Shown in pieces: positions 41,271-49,342 of a stretch of DNA of 64,000 nucleotides. Numbering within the stretch: position 1 is the stretch's first letter; each line of letters starts with the position of its first letter. The stretch is from DATARN01 sp963851105 (GTDB lineage: Bacteria; Actinomycetota; Acidimicrobiia; Acidimicrobiales; Palsa-688), in the NCBI GenBank assembly GCA_963851105.1, contig CAWKNP010000012.1, positions 98,091-162,090 on the forward strand, written 5' to 3'. Under the pieces are notes generated by a model. The model made no database searches and was not told the DNA's origin. It saw only the letters and a list, made by a program, of their open reading frames with translations. The position numbers and the translations under genes were made by a program.

Positions 41271-42395
41271 ATGCTGATCGCCCAGGTCGCCAACTTCTAC
41301 GGCCCGCAGTCGGGGGGCCTGCGCACAACGCTCGACCAACTCGGCCGGGGCTACGTCGCCGCCGGCCACGAGCGGCTGCTGATCGTGCCCGGAGCCCGCG
41401 ACGACGACCGCACCGGCACCTACGGCCGGGTTATCAGTGTGGCGTCACCTGCGCTCGGGGCCACCGGCTACCGGGTCATGACAAATTGGCGGAAGGTGGC
41501 GGCCATCGTCGAGGGCGCCGGGGCCGAGCGCCTCGAAGTCAGCGACAAGGCGACGCTGCGTCCGCTCGGCTCGTGGGCGGCACGCCGGGGCATCCCGGCA
41601 GTCCTGGTCTCGCACGAACGACTCGACGCCATCCTCGCGGCCCGGGTCCCGCGGGCGGTGCCCCTCGTCTCGTGGACCGATCGGTGGAACCGCCGGCTGG
41701 TCGATGCCTTTGCGATGGTGGTGTGCACCTCGGCCTTCAGCCGGGCGGAGTGGGAACGCATTGCGGCTCCCGACGTGCGCACGGTGGCGCTCGGCGTCGA
41801 CCTGCTCACCTTCCGCCCCGGCGCCCGGAGCCGGCCCTACTCATACGATGCCATCCCCCAGCTCGTGTGCGTGGGCCGGCTGTCACGGGAGAAGCGTCCT
41901 GAGCTGGCGATCGACGCCCTGGCCGAGCTGATCGGCGTCGGCGTGGCCGCCCATCTGACCATGGTCGGCGCCGGACCGATGGAGGCCGCCCTGGTCCGCC
42001 GCGCCGCCCGGTTACCGGTCACCTTCACCGGTCATGTCGCCGACCGGGGGGCGGTCGCGCAGCTCTTTCGGGCCGCGGACGTCGCTATCGCCCCGTGTCC
42101 CGCGGAGGCGTTTGGGCTGTCGGTGCTCGAGGCGCTGGCCTGCGGGACGCCGGTCGTGGCCGTCGACAGGGGCGCGGCCGGCGAGCTCCTGACCCCGGCG
42201 TGCGGGGTGACGGCGGCCCCGCGACCCATCGCCTTGGCCACCGGCATCGCCACGGTGCTCGCGCTCCCACCTGCAGCCACCCGGGTCGCGGCCCGGCGGC
42301 GGGCGGAGCAATTCCCCTGGTCCGCCACCGTCGCCGCCATGCTCGCAGTCCACGATCTCGCCGCCGCCCCTACCGGCCGCAAGTGGGCCGCTTGA
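41271..42395 (+). CDS. GT4 family glycosyltransferase
   Basis: 374 residues. IAQVANFYGPQSGGLRTTLD at the N-terminus, then VCVGRLSREKRPELAIDAL, and the catalytic PAEAFGLSVLEALACGTPVV (EX7E). A retaining GT-B enzyme. It follows the MgtA-like gene by 2 bases and directly precedes the GNAT-like gene, so one operon. The two GTs probably act in sequence on the same lipid or glycan. Confidence 0.88.
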   Translation: MLIAQVANFYGPQSGGLRTTLDQLGRGYVAAGHERLLIVPGARDDDRTGTYGRVISVASPALGATGYRVMTNWRKVAAIVEGAGAERLEVSDKATLRPLGSWAARRGIPAVLVSHERLDAILAARVPRAVPLVSWTDRWNRRLVDAFAMVVCTSAFSRAEWERIAAPDVRTVALGVDLLTFRPGARSRPYSYDAIPQLVCVGRLSREKRPELAIDALAELIGVGVAAHLTMVGAGPMEAALVRRAARLPVTFTGHVADRGAVAQLFRAADVAIAPCPAEAFGLSVLEALACGTPVVAVDRGAAGELLTPACGVTAAPRPIALATGIATVLALPPAATRVAARRRAEQFPWSATVAAMLAVHDLAAAPTGRKWAA

Positions 42396-43085
42396 ATGGG
42401 CGGGACCCGGTTGACCGTCCGCGCCGTCCGAGCCGGCGACGACCCGGCGGTGCGAGAACTGTTCGCCCAGACCGTCGGGCTCGGGCGTCCCCTCCCGTTC
42501 CCCGTCGCCGCCTTCAACCACTACCAGGCCCTGTGCCTGGACTGGTACCTGGGCCCGGGCCGGGCCGACGCCGCCGTCGCTATCGACGGCGCCCACGTCT
42601 GCGGCTACGCCCTGGTCTGCACCCGCCCCCAGGAGTTCGAGCGCTGGCTGCGGTCCCGGGCACTGTTGTTCCTCTTGCGTGTCGCGTGGCCGGCCCTGGC
42701 TCGTAGCGAGTCCGGCCGCTTCCTTCGGCTGCGCGTGGTCGACGCCTGGAACAGCCGCCGGCACCGCTTCACACCGCCCGAGGCCGCCCATGCCCATCTC
42801 AATCTGGCGGTAGGCCAGCGGGCCGGCGCCATCGGCCGGCTGCTGGTCGACCACATCGACCAGCGCTGCCGCGTGGCCCACCTGCCGGGTTGGTTCGGCG
42901 AGATGAACGCACCGGTCGGGCGCCGCGCCGGCGCCCTGGAACGCCTCGGCGCCCGCGTTGTGCATCGGGCGCCGAACCACACCATGAGCTGGCTGTGCGG
43001 TCAACCGGTCGAACGGCTGACCGTTGTCCGCCGCCTCGAGGACCGCCGAGATGGTCATCACGAGCCCGTTGCGCTCAGCGCCTGA
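42396..43085 (+). CDS. GNAT-like acyltransferase
   Basis: 229 residues, starting at the base after the previous stop. LTVRAVRAGDDPAVRELFAQ is a GNAT-type start. GYALVCTRPQEF is like strand 4. HLNLAVGQRAGAIGRLLVDH is a motif-A-like acetyl-CoA site (QRAGAIGRLL). FGEMNAPVGRRAGALERLGA completes the fold. An insertion of ~45 residues around RSRALLFLLRVAWPALAR may be a membrane-associated segment. It could acylate the product of the two GTs; the acceptor is unknown. Confidence 0.65.
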   Translation: MGGTRLTVRAVRAGDDPAVRELFAQTVGLGRPLPFPVAAFNHYQALCLDWYLGPGRADAAVAIDGAHVCGYALVCTRPQEFERWLRSRALLFLLRVAWPALARSESGRFLRLRVVDAWNSRRHRFTPPEAAHAHLNLAVGQRAGAIGRLLVDHIDQRCRVAHLPGWFGEMNAPVGRRAGALERLGARVVHRAPNHTMSWLCGQPVERLTVVRRLEDRRDGHHEPVALSA

Positions 43086-44196
43086 AGTCGCCTTCGTCCT
43101 GCCCGCTGGGGGCAGCGCGGGGGCGACGCAGGTCGGGATCCTCGCCAGCCTGGTCGAGGCCGGGATCTTCCCCGACGTGCTCGTCGGGTGCTCGGTGGGC
43201 GCCCTGAACGCCGCCTTCTTCGCCCTCGACCCCACCTTGGAACAGGTCGACCGGTTGGACCAACTGTGGGCCGACCTCAGTACCCGGTCGGTGTTCGGTG
43301 ACCACCGCCACCGCGCCGTTGTCCGGCTCTTGCGCAAACGGGATCACCTGTGGTCGCCGGTACCGCTGCGCGCCCTCATACGACGCTGTTGCCCCGTCGC
43401 CGACCTCGCCGACCTGGCTCTCCCGGTGCACGTGGTGACGACCGACCTCGACATCGGCGTCGCCCGCTGGTGGTCGCGCGGCCCGGCCGAGGAGGTCCTC
43501 TACGCCAGCGCCTGCCTGCCGGGCCTCCTGCCGCCCGCCATCCTCAACGGCCACCGCCACGTCGACGGCGGCGTCCTCGAACCGGTTCCGGTCAGCCGGG
43601 CCGTCGATCTCGACGCCACGACCGTCTATGTGCTGGGCGAAGCCAACGGCACCGACGAGGAGCCTGCGGGCACGCTCTGCGCGTTGGATGTCCTCGTCCG
43701 CAGTTTTGCCATCAGCCGCTACGGGCGCCTCCCCGACCCCGTCTCGCTGGCCCGGTCGGGTCAGAGGGTGATTGTCGTGCCCGGGGCAAGTACCGCTGGC
43801 ATCGCGCTCACCGACTTCTCCCACACCGCGCGGTTGATGAGCGAAAGCCGGCGTCTTAGCCGCCACTTCCTGTCAATCCTGCAACGGCCAGGCGTCGACG
43901 CCCGCCTCGCCGGCGGCGATGAAGTACTCGGTGCCGAAAAGCAAGTCGAAGGCAGGAGGGGGGAGCGTCCATACGAACGACGAGGCGGGGAACTGTGTGC
44001 CGTGGGCGTGAAGCGCCCGGCGCTTGGCCGCGACGAAGGCGCGGACGTCGACCGTAGTGGTGATGCGGTCCCCGGCGACGCCGAGCGCAAGCGCCCACGA
44101 CCGCGCCACATCGTCGAGGGCGACGCCGAAGACGGTCGCCAGGTCGAGCAGCGAGCGCAGCCGGTCGTGGTCGAAGGTGGCCCAGAACACCGCTGA
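43051..44196 (+). CDS. Patatin-like phospholipase, reading far into the convergent gene
   Basis: 381 residues from the ATG at 43051, which overlaps the GNAT-like gene by 35 bases. The oxyanion region is LPAGGSAGATQVGILASLVE, the nucleophile elbow is VGCSVGALNA (GxSxG), and the catalytic Asp is in HVDGGVLEP (DGG). A serine-aspartate lipid acyl hydrolase. The domain should end near SRHFLSILQRPG (about 43890). The frame then continues ~100 codons antisense to the PIG-L gene, giving low-complexity charged sequence. This 324-bp overlap suggests a lost stop codon. Confidence 0.82.
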   Translation: MVITSPLRSAPEVAFVLPAGGSAGATQVGILASLVEAGIFPDVLVGCSVGALNAAFFALDPTLEQVDRLDQLWADLSTRSVFGDHRHRAVVRLLRKRDHLWSPVPLRALIRRCCPVADLADLALPVHVVTTDLDIGVARWWSRGPAEEVLYASACLPGLLPPAILNGHRHVDGGVLEPVPVSRAVDLDATTVYVLGEANGTDEEPAGTLCALDVLVRSFAISRYGRLPDPVSLARSGQRVIVVPGASTAGIALTDFSHTARLMSESRRLSRHFLSILQRPGVDARLAGGDEVLGAEKQVEGRRGERPYERRGGELCAVGVKRPALGRDEGADVDRSGDAVPGDAERKRPRPRHIVEGDAEDGRQVEQRAQPVVVEGGPEHR

Positions 44197-44688
44197 CACC
44201 CCGGCCGCGGCCGCGGCCAACATCCCGACACGATGGGCCTGGACATGGTCGGGATGGCCGTAGCCCCCACGCTCGTCGTAGGTCACCAGGATGTCCGTGC
44301 CCAGCTCGATGAGGACCGTCGCCACCTGGTCAGACAGGGTCGCCGGATCGCAGCCCGCAAAGCCACCCATCGCCTTTCCGTCGGCTCCCGAGTCGCCGAA
44401 GCCCAGCACGACACTGTCGGCGCCGAGGATGGCGGCCGCCCGGCGCAACTCCTCACACCGCCGTTGGCCGAGTGGGGCGCCGGCGACCGGCTGCGACGAG
44501 TAGTCGTGGCCCCGCTCGCCCGCGGTGGCAGTCACGATCACCGCCCGATGGCCCTCGTCCACCAGCCGGCGGATCGTCCCGCCGGTGAACACCGTTTCGT
44601 CGTCGGGATGGGCGTGGAAAAAGACGACCGTCGCGGTCACGCCGCGAGGTGCCCGTCGCTGGCTGAAGAAGGGGTCCGATGGCGGCAA
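43873..44688 (-). CDS. PIG-L/LmbE family deacetylase
   Basis: 271 residues. VVFFHAHPDDETVFTGGTIR has the zinc motif (AHPDDE), ATAGERGHDY follows, and TYDERGGYGHPDHVQAHRVG contains the third His ligand (HPDH). These are the marks of N-acetylglucosaminyl deacetylases such as MshB, Mca and GlcNAc-PI deacetylase. A GTG at 44640 is an alternative start. It may act in mycothiol metabolism or on the glycolipid made by the neighbouring GT cluster. It is convergent with, and largely overlapped by, the patatin ORF. Confidence 0.9.
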   Translation of the reverse strand: MPPSDPFFSQRRAPRGVTATVVFFHAHPDDETVFTGGTIRRLVDEGHRAVIVTATAGERGHDYSSQPVAGAPLGQRRCEELRRAAAILGADSVVLGFGDSGADGKAMGGFAGCDPATLSDQVATVLIELGTDILVTYDERGGYGHPDHVQAHRVGMLAAAAAGVSAVFWATFDHDRLRSLLDLATVFGVALDDVARSWALALGVAGDRITTTVDVRAFVAAKRRALHAHGTQFPASSFVWTLPPPAFDLLFGTEYFIAAGEAGVDAWPLQD

Positions 44689-44799
44689 CGGGACATGAAC
44701 GGATCATTGCCACCGGCGGTGACGCGAGCGTGGCCTTCCGGAGGACAGGGAACGACGCCGGCATGAACCGTCGACGATGAGCAGCGGCGCGGGCGGACT

Positions 44800-45540
44800 T
44801 CAGACCGAGGCGGCGACCTGCGTCTCCCGCTGGTCGCGCCGTTCCCGCCGCTCGGTGAGCTCACCGAACACCAGGCCGAGCGTGCCCCACAGCGTCAGCT
44901 GGGTCCCGGCCGACGCCAGGCGGAACTGCCACAGCACTGTCGGCGGGAAGCCGGTGGGCACCTCGTTGAAACCCGGCATGACGACATAGGCGACCACGAC
45001 GATGGCCACCAGGACGGCCACTGCGAGCAGCGATGCGTTCCACGGGCCGAGCCCCCGGGTGGTCAGCCGGCGCACCGTCACCGCCATGGCGACCGACAGC
45101 AATCCGACCGCGATGAGCAGGAAGTAGGTGGCGGTCCGGCGCCCGATGGTGTCGGGATTGCCGACCGACGGCGGGTTGGCCGGGTACTTGAGGAACGGGA
45201 TCAAGAACACCGCCCCGAAGGCGGCGCCCGCCAGGAGCAACGCCATGGTCTTGGCCCGGGCCTGGCTGAGGCGGCGGTAGGCCGCCGCGAACCCGAGCCC
45301 GAACAAGCCTCCGAGCGCGATGCCCGCGAACGCCACGCCGATGCCGAGTCCGATGGTGTCCTGCACATCGCGCGAGACCAGCGGTTTCTCCAGCGGTCGC
45401 CCCGACGCGATCTGGGCTTGGCGCTCAAAGCTCTCGGCATGGGCGATCTGCGGCTCGGCCACGATCTTGGCGAAGGCGATGGCGCACAGGCCGGCAATCA
45501 GCCCGGCCAGCATGCCGCGCACAAGGAAGCTCCTGGCCAC
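44800..45540 (-). CDS. cbtA: Cobalt transporter subunit CbtA
   Basis: 246 residues from the GTG at 45540. About five to six membrane segments (LVRGMLAGLIAGLCAIAFAK, LGIGVAFAGIALGGLFGLGF, MALLLAGAAFGAVFLIPFLK, AVGLLSVAMAV, AVAVLVAIVVVAYVVMP). The conserved LKYPANPPSVGNPDTIGRRT, MPGFNEVPTGFP and LWQFRLASAGTQLTLW are CbtA hallmarks. It follows CbtB by 17 bp and is controlled by the cobalamin riboswitch upstream of CbtB. Confidence 0.95.
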   Translation of the reverse strand: MARSFLVRGMLAGLIAGLCAIAFAKIVAEPQIAHAESFERQAQIASGRPLEKPLVSRDVQDTIGLGIGVAFAGIALGGLFGLGFAAAYRRLSQARAKTMALLLAGAAFGAVFLIPFLKYPANPPSVGNPDTIGRRTATYFLLIAVGLLSVAMAVTVRRLTTRGLGPWNASLLAVAVLVAIVVVAYVVMPGFNEVPTGFPPTVLWQFRLASAGTQLTLWGTLGLVFGELTERRERRDQRETQVAASV

Positions 45541-45557
45541 GTCGGGTTGCGGCGTGG

Positions 45558-45785
45558 TTAGTGGCAGGGAAAGGCGAGGGTGTGGCGGGCGTCGTGAACG
45601 AGCTCGTGCATCCAGTGGCCGCCGATCAACGACGTCGCACCCTGTTCCGCGCTCACGAAATACAGCACCATGAGCAGCAGGATCCCCCCGAACAGGGCCC
45701 ATGGGACGAGCTCGCGAAGCGGGATCGGTTGCGGTACGGCCGGTGCGGCGACGGCGGTGCCGCCCATAGTCACAGTTGCTGCCAT
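45558..45785 (-). CDS. cbtB: Cobalt transporter subunit CbtB
   Basis: 75 residues from the ATG at 45785, with AGGAG 7 bases upstream. One membrane segment (LVPWALFGGILLLMVLYFV), then the His-rich C-terminus HWMHELVHDARHTLAFPCH, which probably binds Co(II). CbtB is the small partner of CbtA. A longer open frame upstream covers the riboswitch and is not coding. Confidence 0.93.
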   Translation of the reverse strand: MAATVTMGGTAVAAPAVPQPIPLRELVPWALFGGILLLMVLYFVSAEQGATSLIGGHWMHELVHDARHTLAFPCH

Positions 45786-45829
45786 GGTGATGCTCCTAGG
45801 GATCGTGGCGTCCCAGTCGGTTGTCGGGG

Positions 45830-45950
45830 GCCTCGAGGCTGAGATCTGACTCACCGCCCACTCGCGTGGGCCGCTCACAGTGGCGCGACCGTGCCGGACT
45901 CCCACCGGCTTCCCAGGCCTTTCGGCTGGACGAAACGCTATCACCGTGGT
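45830..45950 (-). ncRNA. Cobalamin (B12) riboswitch upstream of cbtBA
   Basis: On the minus strand the leader reads GAAAGGCCTGGGAAGCCGGT, then GGGAGTCCGGCACGGTCGCG, CCACTGTGA, and ends with the B12 box GGTGAGTCAGATCTC (about 45838-45855). These are the conserved core elements of the cobalamin riboswitch. It ends ~45 bases before the cbtB start, leaving room for an expression platform that hides the AGGAG. Excess B12 should turn off cobalt uptake. Confidence 0.93.
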
Positions 45951-46034
45951 GCCTGCCCTTTTTTTTCCAGCCGCCTGTCGATTTCGGCGCTCCCCGTTTG
46001 TCTTGTACGCGACCATCTCGATGAGGAGGAACCA

Positions 46035-46391
46035 ATGAAGTACATGCTGCTGATCCATCAGGGTTCGACCCCCGTTCCGCCGTCACAGGAGTGGGACAAC
46101 CTCCCCCAGGAGGAGAAGAACGCGGTCTACCGCGCCTACCAGGCGATCAACGAGACCCCGGGCGTCACCGCCGGCGTTCAGATGCAGCCCCCGGAAACGG
46201 CGACGACCGTCCGGGTGGCCGACGGCAAGACGCTTACCACCGACGGGCCGTTCGTCGAGATCAAGGAGTCGATCGGCGGTTACCTGTTCTACGAGGCCGC
46301 TGACCTCGACGCCGCCATCGAGCTGGCGGCGAAGATCCCGGCGGCCCGGATGGGCGGCGCCATCGAGGTGCGTCCCCTCACCGAGTGGTAA
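46035..46391 (+). CDS. YCII/DGPF-domain protein, partner of the ECF42 sigma factor
   Basis: 118 residues, start supported by GAGGAGG. MKYMLLIHQGSTPVPPSQEW, LTTDGPFVEIKESIGGYLFY and ARMGGAIEVRPL are DGPF family motifs; DGPF is the eponymous tetrapeptide. Such proteins are almost always encoded next to ECF42-type sigma factors and are thought to be in the same stress pathway. It overlaps the sigma gene by 7 bases. Probably an alpha+beta dimer in the cytosol. Confidence 0.92.
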   Translation: MKYMLLIHQGSTPVPPSQEWDNLPQEEKNAVYRAYQAINETPGVTAGVQMQPPETATTVRVADGKTLTTDGPFVEIKESIGGYLFYEAADLDAAIELAAKIPAARMGGAIEVRPLTEW

Positions 46392-47569
46392 CGGTCCTTG
46401 AGCAGGCGTTCCGAGAGCAGTGGGGCCGTGTCCTCGCCGCCCTCATCGGCTTCCTCGGCGACTTCGATCTCGCCGAGGAAGCCGCGCAGGAGGCCTTCGC
46501 CATCGCGGCCGAACGATGGCCCCGCGACGGCACCCCCACCAACCCCGGTGCCTGGCTGCTGACGACCGCCCGCCACCGTGCGATCAACCGCATTCACCGC
46601 CAGGGGACATTGGCGGCCAAGACCCGCCTGCTGCAGCGGCCCGAGGCCGTGGAGGATGACATGGAACAGGTGACGTTCCCCGACGAGCGACTGGAGCTCA
46701 TCTTCACCTGCTGTCACCCGGCGCTGTCCACCGAAGCCCAGGTCGCGCTCACCCTGCGAACGCTGGGTGGCCTGACCACCGCCCAGATCGCCCGCGCCTT
46801 CCTGGTCGAAGAGGCCACCATGGCCCAGCGGCTCGTGCGGGCCAAGCGCAAGATCAAGGCGGCGGCCATCCCGTTCCGGGTGCCTGCCGACCACCTGATC
46901 CCCGAACGGCTGGCCGCCGTGCTGGCGGTCGTCTACCTGATCTTCAATGCCGGTTACGCCGGCTACGGCGGCCGCACGGAGCTGACAGGAGAAGCGCTGT
47001 GGCTCGGGCAGGCGCTCACCGAGCTGATGCCCGACGAGGCCGAGGTCCACGGCCTGCTCGCCATGATGCTGCTGATCGACGCCCGCCGCGAGGCGCGGTA
47101 CCGAGACGGCGAAGTGGTGTTGCTCGCCGACCAAGACCGCTCGCGGTGGGACAGCGCGGAGATCGCCACCGGGCGGGCGGTGCTGGACCGGGCCATGGCC
47201 CTCAAGGGCCACGGCTCCTATGTTCTGCAGGCGGCGATCGCGTCCCTGCACGCGTCCGAGCCGCGGGACTGGCACCAGATCGCCGCCCTCTATGGCGAGC
47301 TCGCCGCCATTACCGATTCACCGGTCGTCGAGCTGAGCCGGGCCATAGCGGTCGCCGAGGCCGACGGGCCGGAGGCGGGCCTCGAGCTCGTCGATCACCT
47401 GGCCCTCGAGGAGTACCACTATCTCCACGCCACCCGGGGCGAGCTGCTCCGCCGGCTGGGCCGCACCGCCGAGGCGGGGGCCGCCTATCAGCGGGCCTTG
47501 GCGCTGGTCCACGACGATGACGAGCGCCGCCTGCTCCAACGACGTCTTTCCGAACTGACAACGATCTAG
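46385..47569 (+). CDS. ECF42-type RNA polymerase sigma factor with TPR-like C-terminal domain
   Basis: 394 residues. Region 2 contains LAEEAAQEAFAIAAERWPRD, then GTPTNPGAWLLTTARHRAIN. Region 4 contains LTTAQIARAFLVEEATMAQR, then LVRAKRKIKAA. The C-terminal ~210 residues are the helical SnoaL-free extension of ECF42 (YLIFNAGYAGYGGRTELTGE, then LMLLIDARREARY, QDRSRWD and the YHYLHATRGELLRRLGR repeat). It has no anti-sigma partner; the C-terminal domain is thought to regulate. The GTG at 46385 overlaps the DGPF gene. Confidence 0.93.
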   Translation: MVTVLEQAFREQWGRVLAALIGFLGDFDLAEEAAQEAFAIAAERWPRDGTPTNPGAWLLTTARHRAINRIHRQGTLAAKTRLLQRPEAVEDDMEQVTFPDERLELIFTCCHPALSTEAQVALTLRTLGGLTTAQIARAFLVEEATMAQRLVRAKRKIKAAAIPFRVPADHLIPERLAAVLAVVYLIFNAGYAGYGGRTELTGEALWLGQALTELMPDEAEVHGLLAMMLLIDARREARYRDGEVVLLADQDRSRWDSAEIATGRAVLDRAMALKGHGSYVLQAAIASLHASEPRDWHQIAALYGELAAITDSPVVELSRAIAVAEADGPEAGLELVDHLALEEYHYLHATRGELLRRLGRTAEAGAAYQRALALVHDDDERRLLQRRLSELTTI

Positions 47570-47646
47570 ACAGATAAGAAAGCTTGGTCGCAACGGCGCT
47601 CGTGCCGCGCTCGTGCCAGCCGGCCGATCGGCGCGATCGCGGACCT

Positions 47647-49338
47647 TTACAGGTCGATCAGGTCGGCGTACACCAGGCGGCGCTGCGGGGTTTGGCCATC
47701 GGTGGTGAAGGTCTCGAATTCTTCGATGAGCAGGCGGAAGGGGCGACTGCCGCGCGGGGCCGGCAGCGTGATCTGTCCCGACCACAGGGTGTCGGGGCCC
47801 ACCGGCGCCGCCGCTTCGAGCGCGGTCGTGTACTTCGACACCCACGCCCCGCCCGGCGCCTGCGTCTGGACCGTGACCGCCATGGTGGCCGCCCCGGGAG
47901 CGTCGTACACCGGTCCCGTCACCGCCAGTTGGAGCACGGTGAGGTCGATCGGGTCGACGGTGATCGAAGCCGAGCGGTCAGGCACCAGCTGCACGAACTC
48001 CGCCAGCATCACCCGCGACAGGTGGGCGTCGGGCACCGAGTCGGGCTGGAAACGGGCCAGCGCCAGGCGCACGAATGGGAAATAGGCGTCGCCCTGGTCC
48101 AGGTCGATGTCGCAGAACCACAGCCTGCGGTCGGGATCCCACTCGACCTTGTGGCCGGCGACCGACACCGGCGTTGCCGGACGCTCGCTCAGCTCGTCGA
48201 GGCTCAGGCCCTCCCCGACGGCGACCGCGTTGCGGAAATGCGTCGGTCTGGGCGCCGCCTGCGACGGCGGTGGCGCGGCCGACCAGATCGGGTCCAGACC
48301 CCACTGGGTGACGTAGCTGCGCAGGTAGTCAGGGACGGAGTAGCTGTCGAACTGGTCGTGCTGCGGCGGCTCGCACGCCCACAGCACGACGCCGAGCAGC
48401 TCGCCTTCCCCCGAGGAGTACCACGGCCGGTCCAGGTAGACGCGCAGGCCCCCACCGCCGCGCCGGCTGAGGTTCCACGCCCCCTCCGTGCGGTCGGTCC
48501 ATGCGAAGGTGGGCAGCACGTAGAGCACCTTGGGTGCAGGCGGTCGGGCCGAGCTCGGGACGGAAACCACCTCGGGCACCGAGGTCCGGGTGATCTTGGC
48601 CCGGTCGGCGGTGATGGCGGCGGGGAAGTACTCCCGGAATCGGGTGGCGGCCACGGCGGTGTAGCTCACCGTGCGGTGCTTGGTGTCGTGGAACTCGTGG
48701 ATGCCGTCGAGGACCGCCACCGTGTGGCCCTTCTCGAGCGTCTGCTCGAACGCCCGGGCCGCGCCCGACAGCAGTACCGGCTGGGTGCCGTCGGTGCCGT
48801 CGTCCACCGGCTCGGTCCAGCTGGCCTCGACGTCGATCTTGTGGGTGCTCTTGCCGCTGATGGGCAGCTCGTCGGTCAGCACCGCCGAGGTCGAGCCCAG
48901 GTCGCGGGCGGCGGTGAGGTGCTGGAATTGCGGCTCGATGAGTGGTTGTTGGACCGCGTGGACGAGGGTCAGGGTGCGCGGGGGCGTCAGCATCCAGTGG
49001 CGCCCGTCGAGCGCCAGTTGCCGCAGCTGGGAAAGGTTGGGCGGCTGCGCCTGCACGATCCAGTCCCAGATCGCCAACGTCGAGAGTTGCCGGGGCGGTG
49101 TGGTCGACGAATCGTCGGTCAAGAACGAGCTGAGGGCCACATCGACCACCTCGGCCTTGGGTAGGTGAACGGTCAGCACCACCTCGGCTGCAGTCTCGAC
49201 AAACGACGGCGGTCCCGATCCCTCGTCGAGCGCCAGACGGAAAGGCCGCTCGTCGGGCCACCCGCCCGGCCACGGGGTCTTCCAGACCGTGCCCGGTGCG
49301 GTCCCCGGCAAGGAGAAGAACGCCGCTCCCGGGCACAA
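47647..49338 (-). CDS. C-terminal part of a ~1240-residue giant protein, separated by a frameshift
   Basis: The ORF has 563 residues from a TTG with no Shine-Dalgarno sequence. The same frame reads upstream without a stop as PEAQLALPYLPDPLCPGAAF, which joins naturally to the end of the preceding ORF, so this is one protein with it. Visible features are aromatic-rich beta-strand-like segments, FRLLIEEFETFTTDGQTPQR near the C-terminus, and no membrane helix or signal peptide. No family recognised. The last gene of the two-gene giant-protein operon, converging on the sigma gene with 77 bp between them. Confidence 0.6.
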   Translation of the reverse strand: MCPGAAFFSLPGTAPGTVWKTPWPGGWPDERPFRLALDEGSGPPSFVETAAEVVLTVHLPKAEVVDVALSSFLTDDSSTTPPRQLSTLAIWDWIVQAQPPNLSQLRQLALDGRHWMLTPPRTLTLVHAVQQPLIEPQFQHLTAARDLGSTSAVLTDELPISGKSTHKIDVEASWTEPVDDGTDGTQPVLLSGAARAFEQTLEKGHTVAVLDGIHEFHDTKHRTVSYTAVAATRFREYFPAAITADRAKITRTSVPEVVSVPSSARPPAPKVLYVLPTFAWTDRTEGAWNLSRRGGGGLRVYLDRPWYSSGEGELLGVVLWACEPPQHDQFDSYSVPDYLRSYVTQWGLDPIWSAAPPPSQAAPRPTHFRNAVAVGEGLSLDELSERPATPVSVAGHKVEWDPDRRLWFCDIDLDQGDAYFPFVRLALARFQPDSVPDAHLSRVMLAEFVQLVPDRSASITVDPIDLTVLQLAVTGPVYDAPGAATMAVTVQTQAPGGAWVSKYTTALEAAAPVGPDTLWSGQITLPAPRGSRPFRLLIEEFETFTTDGQTPQRRLVYADLIDL

Positions 49339-49342
49339 CGGG

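Noticed and set aside
44639..44799. Possible small gene between the PIG-L gene and cbtA
   Set aside because: Short open frames here have no ribosome-binding site or recognisable sequence.
47584..49164. 526-codon plus-strand open frame
   Set aside because: Antisense to the giant-protein gene, with shadow composition (His/Arg/Gly/Val-rich repeats without domain motifs).
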